DNA from: Deltaproteobacteria bacterium
Lineage (GTDB): Bacteria; Desulfobacterota; DSM-4660; Desulfatiglandales; B25-G16
Length of the DNA: 23,664 bases
Reading direction: 5' to 3'
NCBI GenBank assembly: GCA_020348625.1
Contig: CP070752.1
Location: 2,120,614 to 2,144,277 of the forward strand
Position 1 is the stretch's first letter, and each line of letters starts with the position of its first letter. Positions 1 through 8,588 of this stretch are shown here, piece after piece. The notes under the pieces are model-generated. The model saw nothing but the letters and a program-made list of their open reading frames with translations, made no database searches and was not told where the DNA came from. A program made the position numbers and the translations under genes.

Positions 1-249
1 AGCAATCTCACCCCCTTTTCAACTGAATGTACTCAATAGCCAGTGTAATCAAATACGGCTAACCCCACAAAGGCCTGGATGAATGTGTGCATCCTGAGGC
101 CCTTCACCACAAACATACACAGCCCCCATCAAAACACCGCATAAACACTGCCTCAGAAAGATGTCTCTTGATCTACCCAATCATTTCCATTGTAACCACG
201 TTGTCTTCCGAAATCCACTGCAAGCATTCTTACTCTGCCCATATAGTCC

Positions 250-897
250 CTATTTGCCCGGCATGCTGTTAAGCTGCTCTCTCCCTTTTTCCCCGGCCAC
301 TACCTTGATCTCGGCCGGACTAATCACACCGCCCGAGATGACGGCCTTCAATGCCTCCTCGATTGTCCATCCCGGATCTCTTGTCTGTGATTCTCTTACC
401 AGGATCATGGTGCCGGAAATCGGATTGGGCGGCGTCGGGATAAAGACCTTGAGCATTACCTCATCGTTATTGCTCCTATCAATGAGCCTGCCTGTCACGA
501 AACCTATGGTCCACATTCCCGGCTTCAGGTATTCCACCAGCACGGCACGCTTGAATACCTGCTTTTCGGGCAAGGAAAGCGTTGATGAAAGCTGTCTTCC
601 AACCTTATAGGTTGTTTTGACGAGGGGAATTCGGTTTGCGATCCCATCGAGCAAACTAACGAATTGCCTTCCCAATACATTGCTCACTCCCAGTCCCAAG
701 AAATACAAAATTGCCAGCAACAAAATAACTCCCAGCCCTGGGAAAGAAAAACCAATAAACTTTTCCACAACCCCCGTGATACGCTTATCAATAATCGTAT
801 AAAGGAGATTTAACGCAAAAGCCGTAAGGGCAAGTGGAATAATCGCGAAAAGGCCTCTTAAGATATAGATCCTTAAATGCTTCAAAAGGGTTTTCAT
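250..897 (-). CDS. DUF502 family membrane protein
   Basis: A 215-residue protein of the DUF502 family, whose biochemical function is not established. Two hydrophobic segments, at about residues 12-34 and 53-72, predict an inner-membrane anchor. They are followed by the family's conserved region near residues 75-100 (Gly-rich, then IPLVKTTY) and a soluble C-terminal domain with PNPISG near the middle. The length is normal for the family and the reading frame is uninterrupted. The ATG at 897 is preceded by an AAGGTGAG-type ribosome site. The gene stands alone on the minus strand and diverges from the glucan phosphorylase. No link to the catabolic genes downstream is apparent. Family assignment is from recognised sequence pattern; the role is unknown. 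Confidence 0.85.
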   Translation of the reverse strand: MKTLLKHLRIYILRGLFAIIPLALTAFALNLLYTIIDKRITGVVEKFIGFSFPGLGVILLLAILYFLGLGVSNVLGRQFVSLLDGIANRIPLVKTTYKVGRQLSSTLSLPEKQVFKRAVLVEYLKPGMWTIGFVTGRLIDRSNNDEVMLKVFIPTPPNPISGTMILVRESQTRDPGWTIEEALKAVISGGVISPAEIKVVAGEKGREQLNSMPGK

Positions 898-970
898 GTT
901 ACTCTCACCTTAGGAAAGGATTCATTTGATCCAAGTCGCTTTGGACCATAGCTCCCGGCAGCGGCAACAG

Positions 971-1000
971 TTGAACCCGCACGGTTTTCAGCAGTATAAT
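971..1000 (+). promoter_or_regulatory. Candidate sigma-70-type promoter for glgP
   Basis: TTGAAC at 971-976 and TATAAT at 995-1000 are separated by 18 bases. The -10 box is a perfect match to consensus and the -35 box matches four of six positions. It would give a leader of roughly 200 bases before the glucan phosphorylase start at 1213. The call is by eye only. Confidence 0.4.
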
Positions 1001-1058
1001 ATAAAAGCGCTTGGCATGCTATAGTTGTTGAAGCCTTTGTGCAATCGCTGGTCATTAA

Positions 1059-1072
1059 GATGGCTAGCCATC
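1059..1072. repeat. 14-base perfect palindrome upstream of glgP
   Basis: GATGGCTAGCCATC reads identically on both strands. It lies about 60 bases downstream of the candidate -10 box and 140 bases upstream of the glgP start, a position compatible with an operator or a leader structure. Nothing else supports a function. Confidence 0.35.
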
Positions 1073-1212
1073 AAAATACTGTTGATGAAACGGCTGCTCT
1101 TCTATAACCTAATAGTGAGCCAAACCTTGCCACTACGCCGCACTTTGCAGAGAGGCGAGTCAGGAGGCTGCTAACCTCATGCTACTAACCGGAAATAAAG
1201 AGGTGGCCCAAA

Positions 1213-3342
1213 ATGGAAATCAAGGGCAATGAGTTTCCGAACCTGCCGCAACGGTTGCTCGGACTTGGAGAACTGGCTGAAAACCTCTGGTGGAGCTGGC
1301 ATCCAGCTGCCAGAATGCTCTTTAAAACACTGAACCGTCAAGCATGGAAGGAAAGCAGCCACAACCCCGACAGGATGCTTAAAGAGCTTCCCGGGGAGAT
1401 TCTTAAATCTGCTGTAAACAATCCAGAATATCTGGAGCGCTACAAAGAAGTTCTGGCGAGATTCCGAGAGGAGATACATGACAGAAAAACGTGTTTTTCT
1501 AGTACCCCTGGAATACGGTACGACTGCAATATCGCATATTTCTCCGCAGAGTATGGGCTTCATCATTCTTTACCCTTCTATGCGGGTGGATTAGGATTTT
1601 TGGCCGGCGATTATATCAAGGAATGCAGCGACCTGAGAGTTCCTCTGGTAGCGGTGGGCTTCATGTATCCGGAAGGATATGTCCGGCAGCAGATCCGCGA
1701 GGATGGCTGGCAGGAGAATCTGGATCAAACACTGGACCGTGACGCAGCGTCTATTTCGAGGGTCCTCAACGAAAAAGGGGTGCAGGTGGTGATCAAGGTC
1801 CCATTCATTGAACCGCCGGTTTTTGTCGCTGTATGGGAGATATCAGTCGGCCGCGTGCCCCTATACCTCATGGACACGGACATAGAGATCAACGATCCGT
1901 GGAACCGTGGGATATCGTGCCATCTCTATGCCGGTGACATAGAACAACGGCTGCGCCAGGAAATCGTGCTGGGCATCGGCGGGTACCAGGTCCTCAGCAT
2001 CCTCGGTATCAAGCCTTCCGTACTCCATTTGAACGAAGGACATCCTGCGTTTGCAGTGCTGGAACGGATCAGAGAACTGGTTCAGGAGGGTATCAGTTTC
2101 AACGAGGCTGCTGACCAGGTGCAGAGCACCTCTCTGTTTACCACACACACCCCGGTTCCTGCCGGCCATGATGTCTTTCCGTTTGAACTGATGGAAAAAT
2201 ATTTTCGAGACTACTGGCCTTCTTTGGGGTTGAAGCACGACGCCTTTCTCCAGCTTGGCATACACCCCAAAGAACCCAATTCCGGTTTTAATATGACGGC
2301 CTTTGCCCTGAAGATGTCAGGATTTCGCAATGGGGTCAGCAAGCGACACGGGGAGGTGGCTCGCCGGATGTGGCAGGGCCTCTGGCCGGACGTGCCGGAA
2401 GAGCGTATTCCTATTGGTTCCGTGACCAACGGCGTGCACGTACCCACGTGGATCGAGCCCAAGATGGAGCTCCTGTTTAATAAATATCTCGGCCCCAACT
2501 GGCTGGCAGAGCACGATAGCCCTGCAACCTGGGAGCTGATCGACGGCATTCCGGACGAAGAGTTGTGGAAGACCCATTACTGGCTGAAAATCAAACTGAT
2601 CGATACCATTCGCGAGCGTGCGCGGCAACGCTGGGTTTCAGACCGCGCCAGTCCCTCCATTATGATAGCCGGGGGTACCCTGCTGGACCCCTCGGTATTG
2701 ACCATCGGCTTTGCCCGGCGCTTTGCCACATACAAACGGGCAGACCTGATCCTTCACGATCTGAAGCGGTTAAAGAGATTCGTGAATGATCGCTGGAAGC
2801 CGATACAGATCGTGTTCGCTGGCAAGGCTCATCCGGCAGATGATCCGGCAAAGCGGATTTTGCAGAAGATATTCAACGCTGCCCGAGATCCGGAGTTGGC
2901 TGGGCGTGTTGCCTTTGTAGAAGATTACGGAGAACTGCTGGCCCAGTACCTGGTTCATGGGGTTGACGTCTGGCTCAACAACCCGTTGCCGCCGCTTGAG
3001 GCAAGCGGAACCAGCGGAATAAAGGCTGCCCTTAACGGAGTGCCGCACCTGAGCATCCTGGATGGCTGGTGGATAGAGGGGTTTAACGGCAAGAACGGGT
3101 GGGCGTTTGGACACGGCGAAGTAACCGGTAATCGGGACCAGGCAGACGCCGAGGCCATTTACGATTTCCTGGAAAAGGAGATTATACCCCTTTACTACAA
3201 TATTTCCGAGGATGGTGTTCCTCACGAGTGGGTTAGCGTGATGAAGGAGGCCATCAAGAGCACTGCCCCGAGCTTCTCCGCACGCAGAATGGTCAAAGAA
3301 TACATTGCGAAATTCTATACCCCTGCATTACAAAAGGGCTAG
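1213..3342 (+). CDS. glgP: Alpha-glucan phosphorylase (GT35)
   Basis: A 709-residue cytoplasmic enzyme of the bacterial/archaeal short alpha-glucan phosphorylase type. It would release glucose 1-phosphate from glycogen or maltodextrin using pyridoxal phosphate. The N-terminus carries the NLWWSWHP motif typical of this subgroup. The cofactor-binding lysine is Lys604 in GTSGIKAALNG, close to the GTSNMK motif of classical phosphorylases. HLNEGHPAF and TTHTPVPAGHD are further family motifs. It is shorter than the roughly 800-residue E. coli type but normal for this subgroup. The ATG at 1213 follows AGGTGG with six bases of spacing, which fixes the start. It is probably monocistronic storage-carbohydrate metabolism unrelated to the downstream acid-degradation genes. 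Whether glycogen or maltodextrin is preferred cannot be read from the sequence. Confidence 0.92.
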   Translation: MEIKGNEFPNLPQRLLGLGELAENLWWSWHPAARMLFKTLNRQAWKESSHNPDRMLKELPGEILKSAVNNPEYLERYKEVLARFREEIHDRKTCFSSTPGIRYDCNIAYFSAEYGLHHSLPFYAGGLGFLAGDYIKECSDLRVPLVAVGFMYPEGYVRQQIREDGWQENLDQTLDRDAASISRVLNEKGVQVVIKVPFIEPPVFVAVWEISVGRVPLYLMDTDIEINDPWNRGISCHLYAGDIEQRLRQEIVLGIGGYQVLSILGIKPSVLHLNEGHPAFAVLERIRELVQEGISFNEAADQVQSTSLFTTHTPVPAGHDVFPFELMEKYFRDYWPSLGLKHDAFLQLGIHPKEPNSGFNMTAFALKMSGFRNGVSKRHGEVARRMWQGLWPDVPEERIPIGSVTNGVHVPTWIEPKMELLFNKYLGPNWLAEHDSPATWELIDGIPDEELWKTHYWLKIKLIDTIRERARQRWVSDRASPSIMIAGGTLLDPSVLTIGFARRFATYKRADLILHDLKRLKRFVNDRWKPIQIVFAGKAHPADDPAKRILQKIFNAARDPELAGRVAFVEDYGELLAQYLVHGVDVWLNNPLPPLEASGTSGIKAALNGVPHLSILDGWWIEGFNGKNGWAFGHGEVTGNRDQADAEAIYDFLEKEIIPLYYNISEDGVPHEWVSVMKEAIKSTAPSFSARRMVKEYIAKFYTPALQKG

Positions 3343-3456
3343 AGGAAGACCTGTGTGAGTGATTGTACTGCACGCTATTCTGGCGAAGGCGAACAAAGCT
3401 ACACCAATAATAACCCATGACATAGCACGAAGAGCACCGAGAAAGGTAGAACTGCC

Positions 3457-3657
3457 ATGGCAAGGGAATACAAGATCTACATCAACGCCAAGTGGGTTGG
3501 TGCCCTCGACGGCCAGCTCTACGATGATCTCAACCCTTACACGGGTGAGGTGTTTACACGAGTCCCCCCGGGATTCGGCGGCCGTGCAGGGTTAGAGGAA
3601 TTCACTGAACTGCGGTGGATCAGCATGCAGCTCACCCCACGCGAGTATCCGTTCTAA
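3457..3657 (+). pseudogene. Aldehyde dehydrogenase with internal deletion (both termini joined)
   Basis: This 66-codon frame starts like an NAD-dependent aldehyde dehydrogenase: residues 1-38 contain YINAKWVGALDG and DLNPYTGEVFTRVP, the usual N-terminal strand region. It then ends like the extreme C-terminus of one: residues 39-66 contain FGGRAGLEEFTELRW and finish at REYPF followed by TAA. A full-length member is about 480 residues, so roughly 420 codons, including the cofactor fold and the catalytic Cys and Glu, are missing. The junction lies near 3568-3577, in the run CCCCCCGGGATTC, and stays in frame. As I recall the family, the C-terminal motif resembles vanillin/aryl-aldehyde dehydrogenases. 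The product cannot be an active dehydrogenase. A genuine deletion and an assembly collapse cannot be told apart here. Confidence 0.8.
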
Positions 3658-3710
3658 GGTGCCTGTTGTTATGACTGCAAAGAAATGCAGCCCGGAATGA
3701 AGCGCTTGAC

Positions 3711-3729
3711 GCCCCTGCAGAGCAGGGGC
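3711..3729. repeat. GC-rich hairpin in the gap before the thiolase gene
   Basis: GCCCCTGC at 3711-3718 and GCAGGGGC at 3722-3729 form a perfect 8-bp stem with a 3-base loop. No T-run follows on either strand, so it is not a classical intrinsic terminator. It could be an mRNA-stabilising or attenuating hairpin between the aldehyde dehydrogenase remnant and the thiolase gene. Confidence 0.4.
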
Positions 3730-3901
3730 CTCCAAAGGCGGATAGATTCGCTTTTCGATTTCACGGGCTGCAGGGTATTCGGGCGAAGGCAAAAAAGGTG
3801 AAACAAGAGGATCCCGCCTGAGCTATTATGAGCGCGAGACTCACTTGCCCGAGAGACCCTAAATTAATCTTAGATCTGAAACCCGAACTGGAGGTATGCA
3901 G

Positions 3902-5047
3902 ATGGCTGATGTAGCTATTGTCGGAGTTGGGCAGAGTAATTTTTCCCGGGCATGCGGTATTTCGATTAAAGAACTGGCATTTGAGGCATTCAAGGAAGCC
4001 ATGGATGGTCTGAACATCGGCAATAAAGAGATAGAGGCCTCTATAGTATGCTCTTCCATGTATGATCCTCAGCGCTCACCTGAAAACCCGATTTCAGAGT
4101 ATCTCGGCCTCACGCCTCACCCCACTTTCCTAATCGAAAACGCCTGTGCCGCAAGCAGCACAGGCTTAAAGGTAGCCTGGTCATTCATTAAATCCGGTCT
4201 TTATAAGGTGGTTGCCGTGATCGGGGTGGAAAAGATGTCAGGCCAGACATCCCGTGAGGTTGCGGAACGGATGGGGAGGATGTACGATGTTACCTGGGAA
4301 TCACCGTTCGGCCTGACCATGCCAAGCGGTTATGCAATGTACGCCCGTGCTCATATGTCCCAATACGGAACCACTGAGGAACAACTTGCAAAGGTGAGAG
4401 TGAAGAATGCTTACTACAGCACAAAGAACCCCAAAGCCACGTATAGAAAAGCTCTCAGCCTGACTGAGGTACTCGAGTCAATGCCCATTGCTAATCCCTT
4501 AAAGATGCTCGATTCATGTGCTAATGCCGACGGTTCCTCCTGTATGATAGTGGCCCACAGGGATGTGGCCAAGGCCATATGCAGAATTCCAATCTGGATT
4601 GAGGGACTGGGCAGCGCGAGCAGCCCCGGGATGACCAAGAGAGAAGAGTTTGCTAGCCTCAACTGTGCCCGGCAGGCGGCTCAACAGGCATACACCATGG
4701 CCGGCATAAGCCCCCAAGACATCGACGTAGCCGAAGTTCACGACTGTTTCACGATCGCTGAGATCATGGCCTATGAAGACCTGGGGTTCGCCAAACCCGG
4801 TGAGGGCACCAGGCTGATAGACGAAAAGGAAACCTATCTCGAAGGAAAGATCCCGGTAAACATCGACGGTGGATTGCTCTGCAAAGGCCATCCTATCGGT
4901 GCCACCGGCGGTTCACAGATTAGGACAATAGTCTTGCAGCTGAGAGGAGAAGGTGGTGAGGTTCAGGTAAAAGATGCGGCGATCGGTTTAGCCCATAACA
5001 TAGGTGGCATCGGTCACTATGCAAATGTTACCATTTTACGGAGGTAA
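3902..5047 (+). CDS. Thiolase family protein (SCP-x/acetyl-CoA acetyltransferase-like)
   Basis: A 381-residue thiolase of the SCP-x-like branch, which uses a DUF35 partner; it would catalyse thiolytic cleavage of a 3-oxoacyl-CoA. The nucleophile is Cys82 in ENACAASSTG. The other active-site parts are EVHDCFTIAE (catalytic His) and LLCKGHPIGATGG (His of the GHP motif), so all catalytic residues are present. Two ATGs compete. GGAGG at 3890-3894 is one base from the ATG at 3896 but seven from the ATG at 3902, so 3902 is chosen. The DUF35 gene follows four bases after the stop, and that gene's ribosome site overlaps this gene's last codons. The pair resembles BbsB/BbsA, the benzoylsuccinyl-CoA thiolase of anaerobic toluene degradation, but the substrate cannot be deduced. 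Confidence 0.88.
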   Translation: MADVAIVGVGQSNFSRACGISIKELAFEAFKEAMDGLNIGNKEIEASIVCSSMYDPQRSPENPISEYLGLTPHPTFLIENACAASSTGLKVAWSFIKSGLYKVVAVIGVEKMSGQTSREVAERMGRMYDVTWESPFGLTMPSGYAMYARAHMSQYGTTEEQLAKVRVKNAYYSTKNPKATYRKALSLTEVLESMPIANPLKMLDSCANADGSSCMIVAHRDVAKAICRIPIWIEGLGSASSPGMTKREEFASLNCARQAAQQAYTMAGISPQDIDVAEVHDCFTIAEIMAYEDLGFAKPGEGTRLIDEKETYLEGKIPVNIDGGLLCKGHPIGATGGSQIRTIVLQLRGEGGEVQVKDAAIGLAHNIGGIGHYANVTILRR

Positions 5048-5051
5048 ACAT

Positions 5052-5468
5052 ATGTCTTTTGAGCAGTTTGGGATTGTGGCTCATACGAAAGAGAGCAAGG
5101 CAGAGGAGTTTGTGAACTATCTTGAGCAAGGGAGGGTAATGGGTACACGGTGCAAAGGCTGCGGCACCACTTACTTTCCGCCTCAGGTCGACTGTCCAAG
5201 GTGTCTGGCAAGCGAGGTGGAGTGGTTTGAGATTACCAGTAGCGGCAAACTCATTACGTACAGTCTTGTACATTATGGCCCAGCCGGCTTTGAGGACATG
5301 ACACCCTATATAGTTGCATTAGCCAACTTTGGGGAGGGTATCAAGGTTTTCGCGGTTCTGAGCTCTGATATTCATGAGCACGAAATCAAACCGGGCATGC
5401 TATTGCGAGTAACTCCCGTGCGATTGTCCGGCAATAGAATCTCCTATGAACTTCGGGCTATCGAATAA
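5052..5468 (+). CDS. DUF35 Zn-ribbon / OB-fold thiolase partner
   Basis: A 138-residue protein with an N-terminal zinc ribbon (CKGCG, then CPRCLASEVEW) and a following OB-fold-like domain, the DUF35 arrangement. In characterised systems such proteins bind thiolases and shape the acyl-CoA channel: BbsA with BbsB, and the archaeal thiolase/HMG-CoA synthase complex. The ATG at 5052 follows GGAGG at 5040-5044 with seven bases of spacing. An in-frame ATG at 5004 would overlap the thiolase gene by 44 bases and lacks a ribosome site. The four-base gap to the thiolase gene implies coupled translation and a hetero-oligomeric enzyme. All four zinc-ligand cysteines are present. Confidence 0.87.
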   Translation: MSFEQFGIVAHTKESKAEEFVNYLEQGRVMGTRCKGCGTTYFPPQVDCPRCLASEVEWFEITSSGKLITYSLVHYGPAGFEDMTPYIVALANFGEGIKVFAVLSSDIHEHEIKPGMLLRVTPVRLSGNRISYELRAIE

Positions 5469-5606
5469 GAACCTCCTTACTGCCAATAGCATCTGGCATT
5501 ACCGCATCATTGCGCCAATCAGTCACCATTGCTTCAGCCCCTCTGCAATAACAATGGAAAGGTTATTCATATACCTACATACTGGAGAAACAAAGGAGAA
5601 AACCCC

Positions 5607-6749
5607 ATGGATTTTGACCTGACCAAAGATCAAGAGGATATCAAAAAGGCGGCACGGGAATTTGCCGAAGGTGAGTTTCCTGCCATTGCGCAAGAGTGCG
5701 ACCAACAGGAAAAGTACCCGCGAGATCTTGTTACAAAGGCAGCAGAACTCGGTTTTGTGGGGATCAACTTTCCTGAGGAGTATGGTGGCAGCGGCTACGG
5801 ATACCTCGAGAAGTGCCTCATCACCGAAGAGTTTTGGCGCGTCGACCCCGGTCTCGGCTCCGTGGTGATCGCAGCCCCCTTCGGTGCAGACATGCTGCTA
5901 TTATACGGGACAGAGGAGCAGAAAAAGAAATACATTATCCCCCTCACCAGGGGAGAGGCCATTATGGGTTCTGCCATCACCGAGCCAAATGCCGGCAGTG
6001 ATGTTGCAGCGGTAGCTACGGTTGCCAAAAAAGACGGCGGTGATTACCTGATAAGCGGAAACAAGATGTTTATCACCAACGGCACTGTTGCCGATTACTT
6101 TGGCGTAATCTGTCTTACTAATCCCGATAATCCCTCCCGACACAGAAGACACAGCGTAATTCTCGTAGAACGTGATCGAAAAGGCTTTGAATCAACCAAA
6201 CTTCACCACAAACTCGGGATACGGGCCTCAGACACAGCCGAGTTGTACTTTAAGGACGTCCGGGTACCACAGGAAAACCTCATCGGAGAGGAGGGAAAGG
6301 GCTTCTATCAGTTCATGGAATTCTTTAATCGCACGAGAATCAGCGTCGCTGCGGAAGGCGTTGGTATTGCTCAAGGTGCTATGGAAAAGGCTATTAGCCA
6401 TGCGAAAACAAGGGAGCAGTTCGGTGACACCTTGAGCTCATTTCAGGGAATTCAGTTTAAGATAGCAGAGATGGCAACCCATATCCAGGCCGCACGAAAC
6501 CTCGTCTTTGAGGCTGCGTTCAGGCTGGACAGGGGCAAGCCAGATCACAAGCTCACCGCCATGGCCAAATTGTTTGCCGGAGAGACAGGGGTGCGGGTAG
6601 CAGAGGAGGCTGTGCAGATTCATGGGGGTTACGGGTACATGGGAGACTACGATGTTGAGCGCTTTTATCGGGATGCGAAGATAATCGAGATATATGAAGG
6701 AACCAAGGAGATAGAAAAGATCGTCATAGCCAGATCTCTTTTGAGATGA
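5607..6749 (+). CDS. Acyl-CoA dehydrogenase
   Basis: A 380-residue FAD-dependent acyl-CoA dehydrogenase, which introduces a trans-2 double bond into an acyl-CoA and passes electrons to electron-transfer flavoprotein. Visible motifs are ITEPNAGSD (substrate/FAD loop), ITNG, FGDTLSSFQGIQ, QIHGGYGYMGDYDVERFYRDAK and IYEGTKEIEK. Glu364 in the last motif is the expected catalytic base, placed as in short-chain/butyryl-CoA dehydrogenases. The ATG at 5607 has AAAGGAG upstream; an in-frame ATG 26 codons earlier adds a tail unrelated to the family. A 138-base gap separates it from the DUF35 gene, so it may have its own promoter while remaining co-oriented. Its bbs-operon counterpart would be BbsG, but a straight-chain acyl-CoA is equally possible. 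Confidence 0.92.
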   Translation: MDFDLTKDQEDIKKAAREFAEGEFPAIAQECDQQEKYPRDLVTKAAELGFVGINFPEEYGGSGYGYLEKCLITEEFWRVDPGLGSVVIAAPFGADMLLLYGTEEQKKKYIIPLTRGEAIMGSAITEPNAGSDVAAVATVAKKDGGDYLISGNKMFITNGTVADYFGVICLTNPDNPSRHRRHSVILVERDRKGFESTKLHHKLGIRASDTAELYFKDVRVPQENLIGEEGKGFYQFMEFFNRTRISVAAEGVGIAQGAMEKAISHAKTREQFGDTLSSFQGIQFKIAEMATHIQAARNLVFEAAFRLDRGKPDHKLTAMAKLFAGETGVRVAEEAVQIHGGYGYMGDYDVERFYRDAKIIEIYEGTKEIEKIVIARSLLR

Positions 6750-6908
6750 GCGACAAAGGGCTGGCTTAGCCAGAGATAGGCCGGCTCGCTGATTCTCTGT
6801 TGATAAGAGGATGTGGAAATATTTGGGTACCATCAGATATAAAGAAACAGGGGCAAGAATGCTCATGGGAATTACAATCATAGTAAACGAGCTGTTGGAG
6901 GTTCAGAG

Positions 6909-7703
6909 ATGCAGTTGATAAACAAAATCTCCATTGTAACCGGTGCTGGAAGAGGTATAGGCAGACGTATAGCCCTTGCTTTTGCTGATGAAGGTGCTCA
7001 CCTGGTACTCGTTGCGCGATCTCGCGATCAACTTGAGAATGTAGCTACTGAAATAAGGAAGAAAGGGAGAAAGGCGATACCGGTATCCTGTGATATATCA
7101 TCGGCCCAGGAAGTGCAAGATTTGACAAAGATAGTTCGGCATGAGTTCGGGCAGGTGGACATTCTGGTGAATAATGCGGGGATCTCAAAGCGATCGGAGT
7201 TGCTGGAATATGACGATGAAACGTGGCTAGAAGTAATCCGGGTCAACCTTTTTGGCACTTACTTATGTACCAAGGCCTTTTTGCCTATGATGGAGCAAAC
7301 TGGCGAAGGACGCATCATCAATATGGCATCAACAGCAGGCAAAAACCCGTTCCCCTTCAATACTGCGTATAGTGCATCAAAACACGGGATTCTGGGGTTC
7401 ACAAAATCAGTAGCAAGCGAAGTGGCCCTTGCAGGATACCCGGGAATCACGGTTAATGCTATCTGTCCATTCTATGTGAATACCGAGATGTTTTCAGGAC
7501 CACAGGGATATGTTGCTGAAATAGCAAGGATGACCGGCACGCCTGAACAAGAGGTCATCAAAAAGATAATTGACCGGAATCTTCAACACCGAATTATCGA
7601 ACCGGAAGAAGTGGTATCCATGGTGGTGTTTCTGGCAACTGAACAGGCCAGAGGGATCACCGGGCAGGCCCTCAATATCTGTGGGGGATTAATATTTCAT
7701 TAA
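6909..7703 (+). CDS. Short-chain dehydrogenase/reductase (first of two)
   Basis: A 264-residue classical SDR that would oxidise or reduce a hydroxyacyl-CoA or similar alcohol with NAD(P). The Rossmann nucleotide motif TGAGRGIG lies at residues 11-18 and NNAG at 88-91. The catalytic set is Ser141, Tyr154 and Lys158 (YSASK), all intact. It ends in an extended GQALNICGG motif. GGAGG at 6897-6901 is seven bases from the ATG at 6909. The gene lies between the acyl-CoA dehydrogenase and a second SDR, the setting of a 3-hydroxyacyl-CoA dehydrogenase. In benzylsuccinate degradation two neighbouring SDRs (BbsC and BbsD) form one dehydrogenase. Here both copies keep active-site residues, so separate enzymes are also possible. 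FabG-type reductase is the main alternative. Confidence 0.88.
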   Translation: MQLINKISIVTGAGRGIGRRIALAFADEGAHLVLVARSRDQLENVATEIRKKGRKAIPVSCDISSAQEVQDLTKIVRHEFGQVDILVNNAGISKRSELLEYDDETWLEVIRVNLFGTYLCTKAFLPMMEQTGEGRIINMASTAGKNPFPFNTAYSASKHGILGFTKSVASEVALAGYPGITVNAICPFYVNTEMFSGPQGYVAEIARMTGTPEQEVIKKIIDRNLQHRIIEPEEVVSMVVFLATEQARGITGQALNICGGLIFH

Positions 7704-7817
7704 AATGTTTTTTGGGAGACCTAAGCTTGCTGAAATCAGACTTGAATCCACACATTATCGAAAAGTCACGATTTTTTTGATCAAATACGAGTTCACCCAA
7801 AACCAAGGAACAGAAAA

Positions 7818-8588
7818 ATGGATTTGTCCATGTTCAGTTTAGAAGGAAGGGCTGCAATAGTTACTGGCGCCAGTAAGGGATTGGGCAAGGCATGCGCTTT
7901 AGCCCTGGCAGATGCCGGTGCTGATGTGGTGTGCACCAGTCGAGACTTGGAAGCCCTAAAAAGAACAGCTAAAGCCATTGAGGCAAAGGGGAGTAAGGCC
8001 CTGACTTTAGTTGCCGATATTTTAAGCGAAGAGAGCATAGGAAATATGCTTAAGCAAGCGTTAGGTCATTTTGGCAAGATAGACATCCTTGTTAATAATG
8101 CGGGTTTGGCTAAGGTAGCTCCCGTGCAACACCTCGATTCCGCGGACTGGGATCTGGTACTCAATACAAACTTAAAAGGTGCTTTTTTATTGTGTAAAGC
8201 TATATTACCGGAAATGAAAAAGCGTAGGTACGGGAGAATTATTAATGTATCGTCTCTAGGTGGGCTCAGAGGTACGAAGAATCTAAGCTCCTACGATGCC
8301 AGTAAGGCAGGCCTCATAAAATTTAGCGAGGCCCTTGCATTAGAAGTAGTGGGATATAACATAACGGTAAATTGCATATGTCCGGGCTACATCTTGACGG
8401 ATATGAATAGAGAATTCTTCGAATCGGAAAAAGGCAAAATGGAAATAGCCAAATACCCAATGAAAAGGCCGGGATATTTAAGCGATATTGCAGGCGCACT
8501 AATCTTTCTTGCCTCTGACGCCGCTTCTTACGTGACGGCTACGACGGTGATTGTCGATGGAGCTCAAAGATGGAAAGGCGCGCTTTAG
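7818..8588 (+). CDS. Short-chain dehydrogenase/reductase (second of two)
   Basis: A 256-residue classical SDR, recognisably related to its upstream neighbour but clearly divergent. TGASKGLG at residues 16-23 binds the dinucleotide; NNAG is at 93-96; catalytic residues Ser146, Tyr159 and Lys163 (YDASK) are present. The C-terminal ASYVTATTVIVDGAQRW follows the family pattern. The start ATG at 7818 has AAGGA nearby and lies 114 bases after the first SDR. It is the last plus-strand gene before the convergent LarA-type gene. A role as 3-hydroxyacyl-CoA or hydroxyacid dehydrogenase for the local pathway fits, but the substrate cannot be inferred. Confidence 0.87.
   Translation: MDLSMFSLEGRAAIVTGASKGLGKACALALADAGADVVCTSRDLEALKRTAKAIEAKGSKALTLVADILSEESIGNMLKQALGHFGKIDILVNNAGLAKVAPVQHLDSADWDLVLNTNLKGAFLLCKAILPEMKKRRYGRIINVSSLGGLRGTKNLSSYDASKAGLIKFSEALALEVVGYNITVNCICPGYILTDMNREFFESEKGKMEIAKYPMKRPGYLSDIAGALIFLASDAASYVTATTVIVDGAQRWKGAL

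Larger units (their letters stand above)
898..1212. other. Divergent intergenic region (315 bases)
   Basis: This gap separates the divergent DUF502 and glucan phosphorylase genes, so promoters for both strands are expected here. I see a candidate plus-strand promoter at 971-1000 and a palindrome at 1059-1072, listed separately. No credible small gene was found; the longest plus-strand reading from the ATG inside the palindrome is only 15 codons. Confidence 0.6.

Noticed and set aside
1..249. Possible small genes or a terminator at the window start
   Set aside because: A 61-codon frame from 87 has no features, and no strong hairpin with T-run is visible downstream of the DUF502 gene.
2770..3225. 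151-codon open frame on the minus strand
   Set aside because: Antisense to the PLP-binding end of glgP, whose conserved residues explain the sequence.
6761..6773. Small palindrome CTGGCTTAGCCAG after the acyl-CoA dehydrogenase gene
   Set aside because: A stem of only five pairs without a T-run is too weak to call a terminator.
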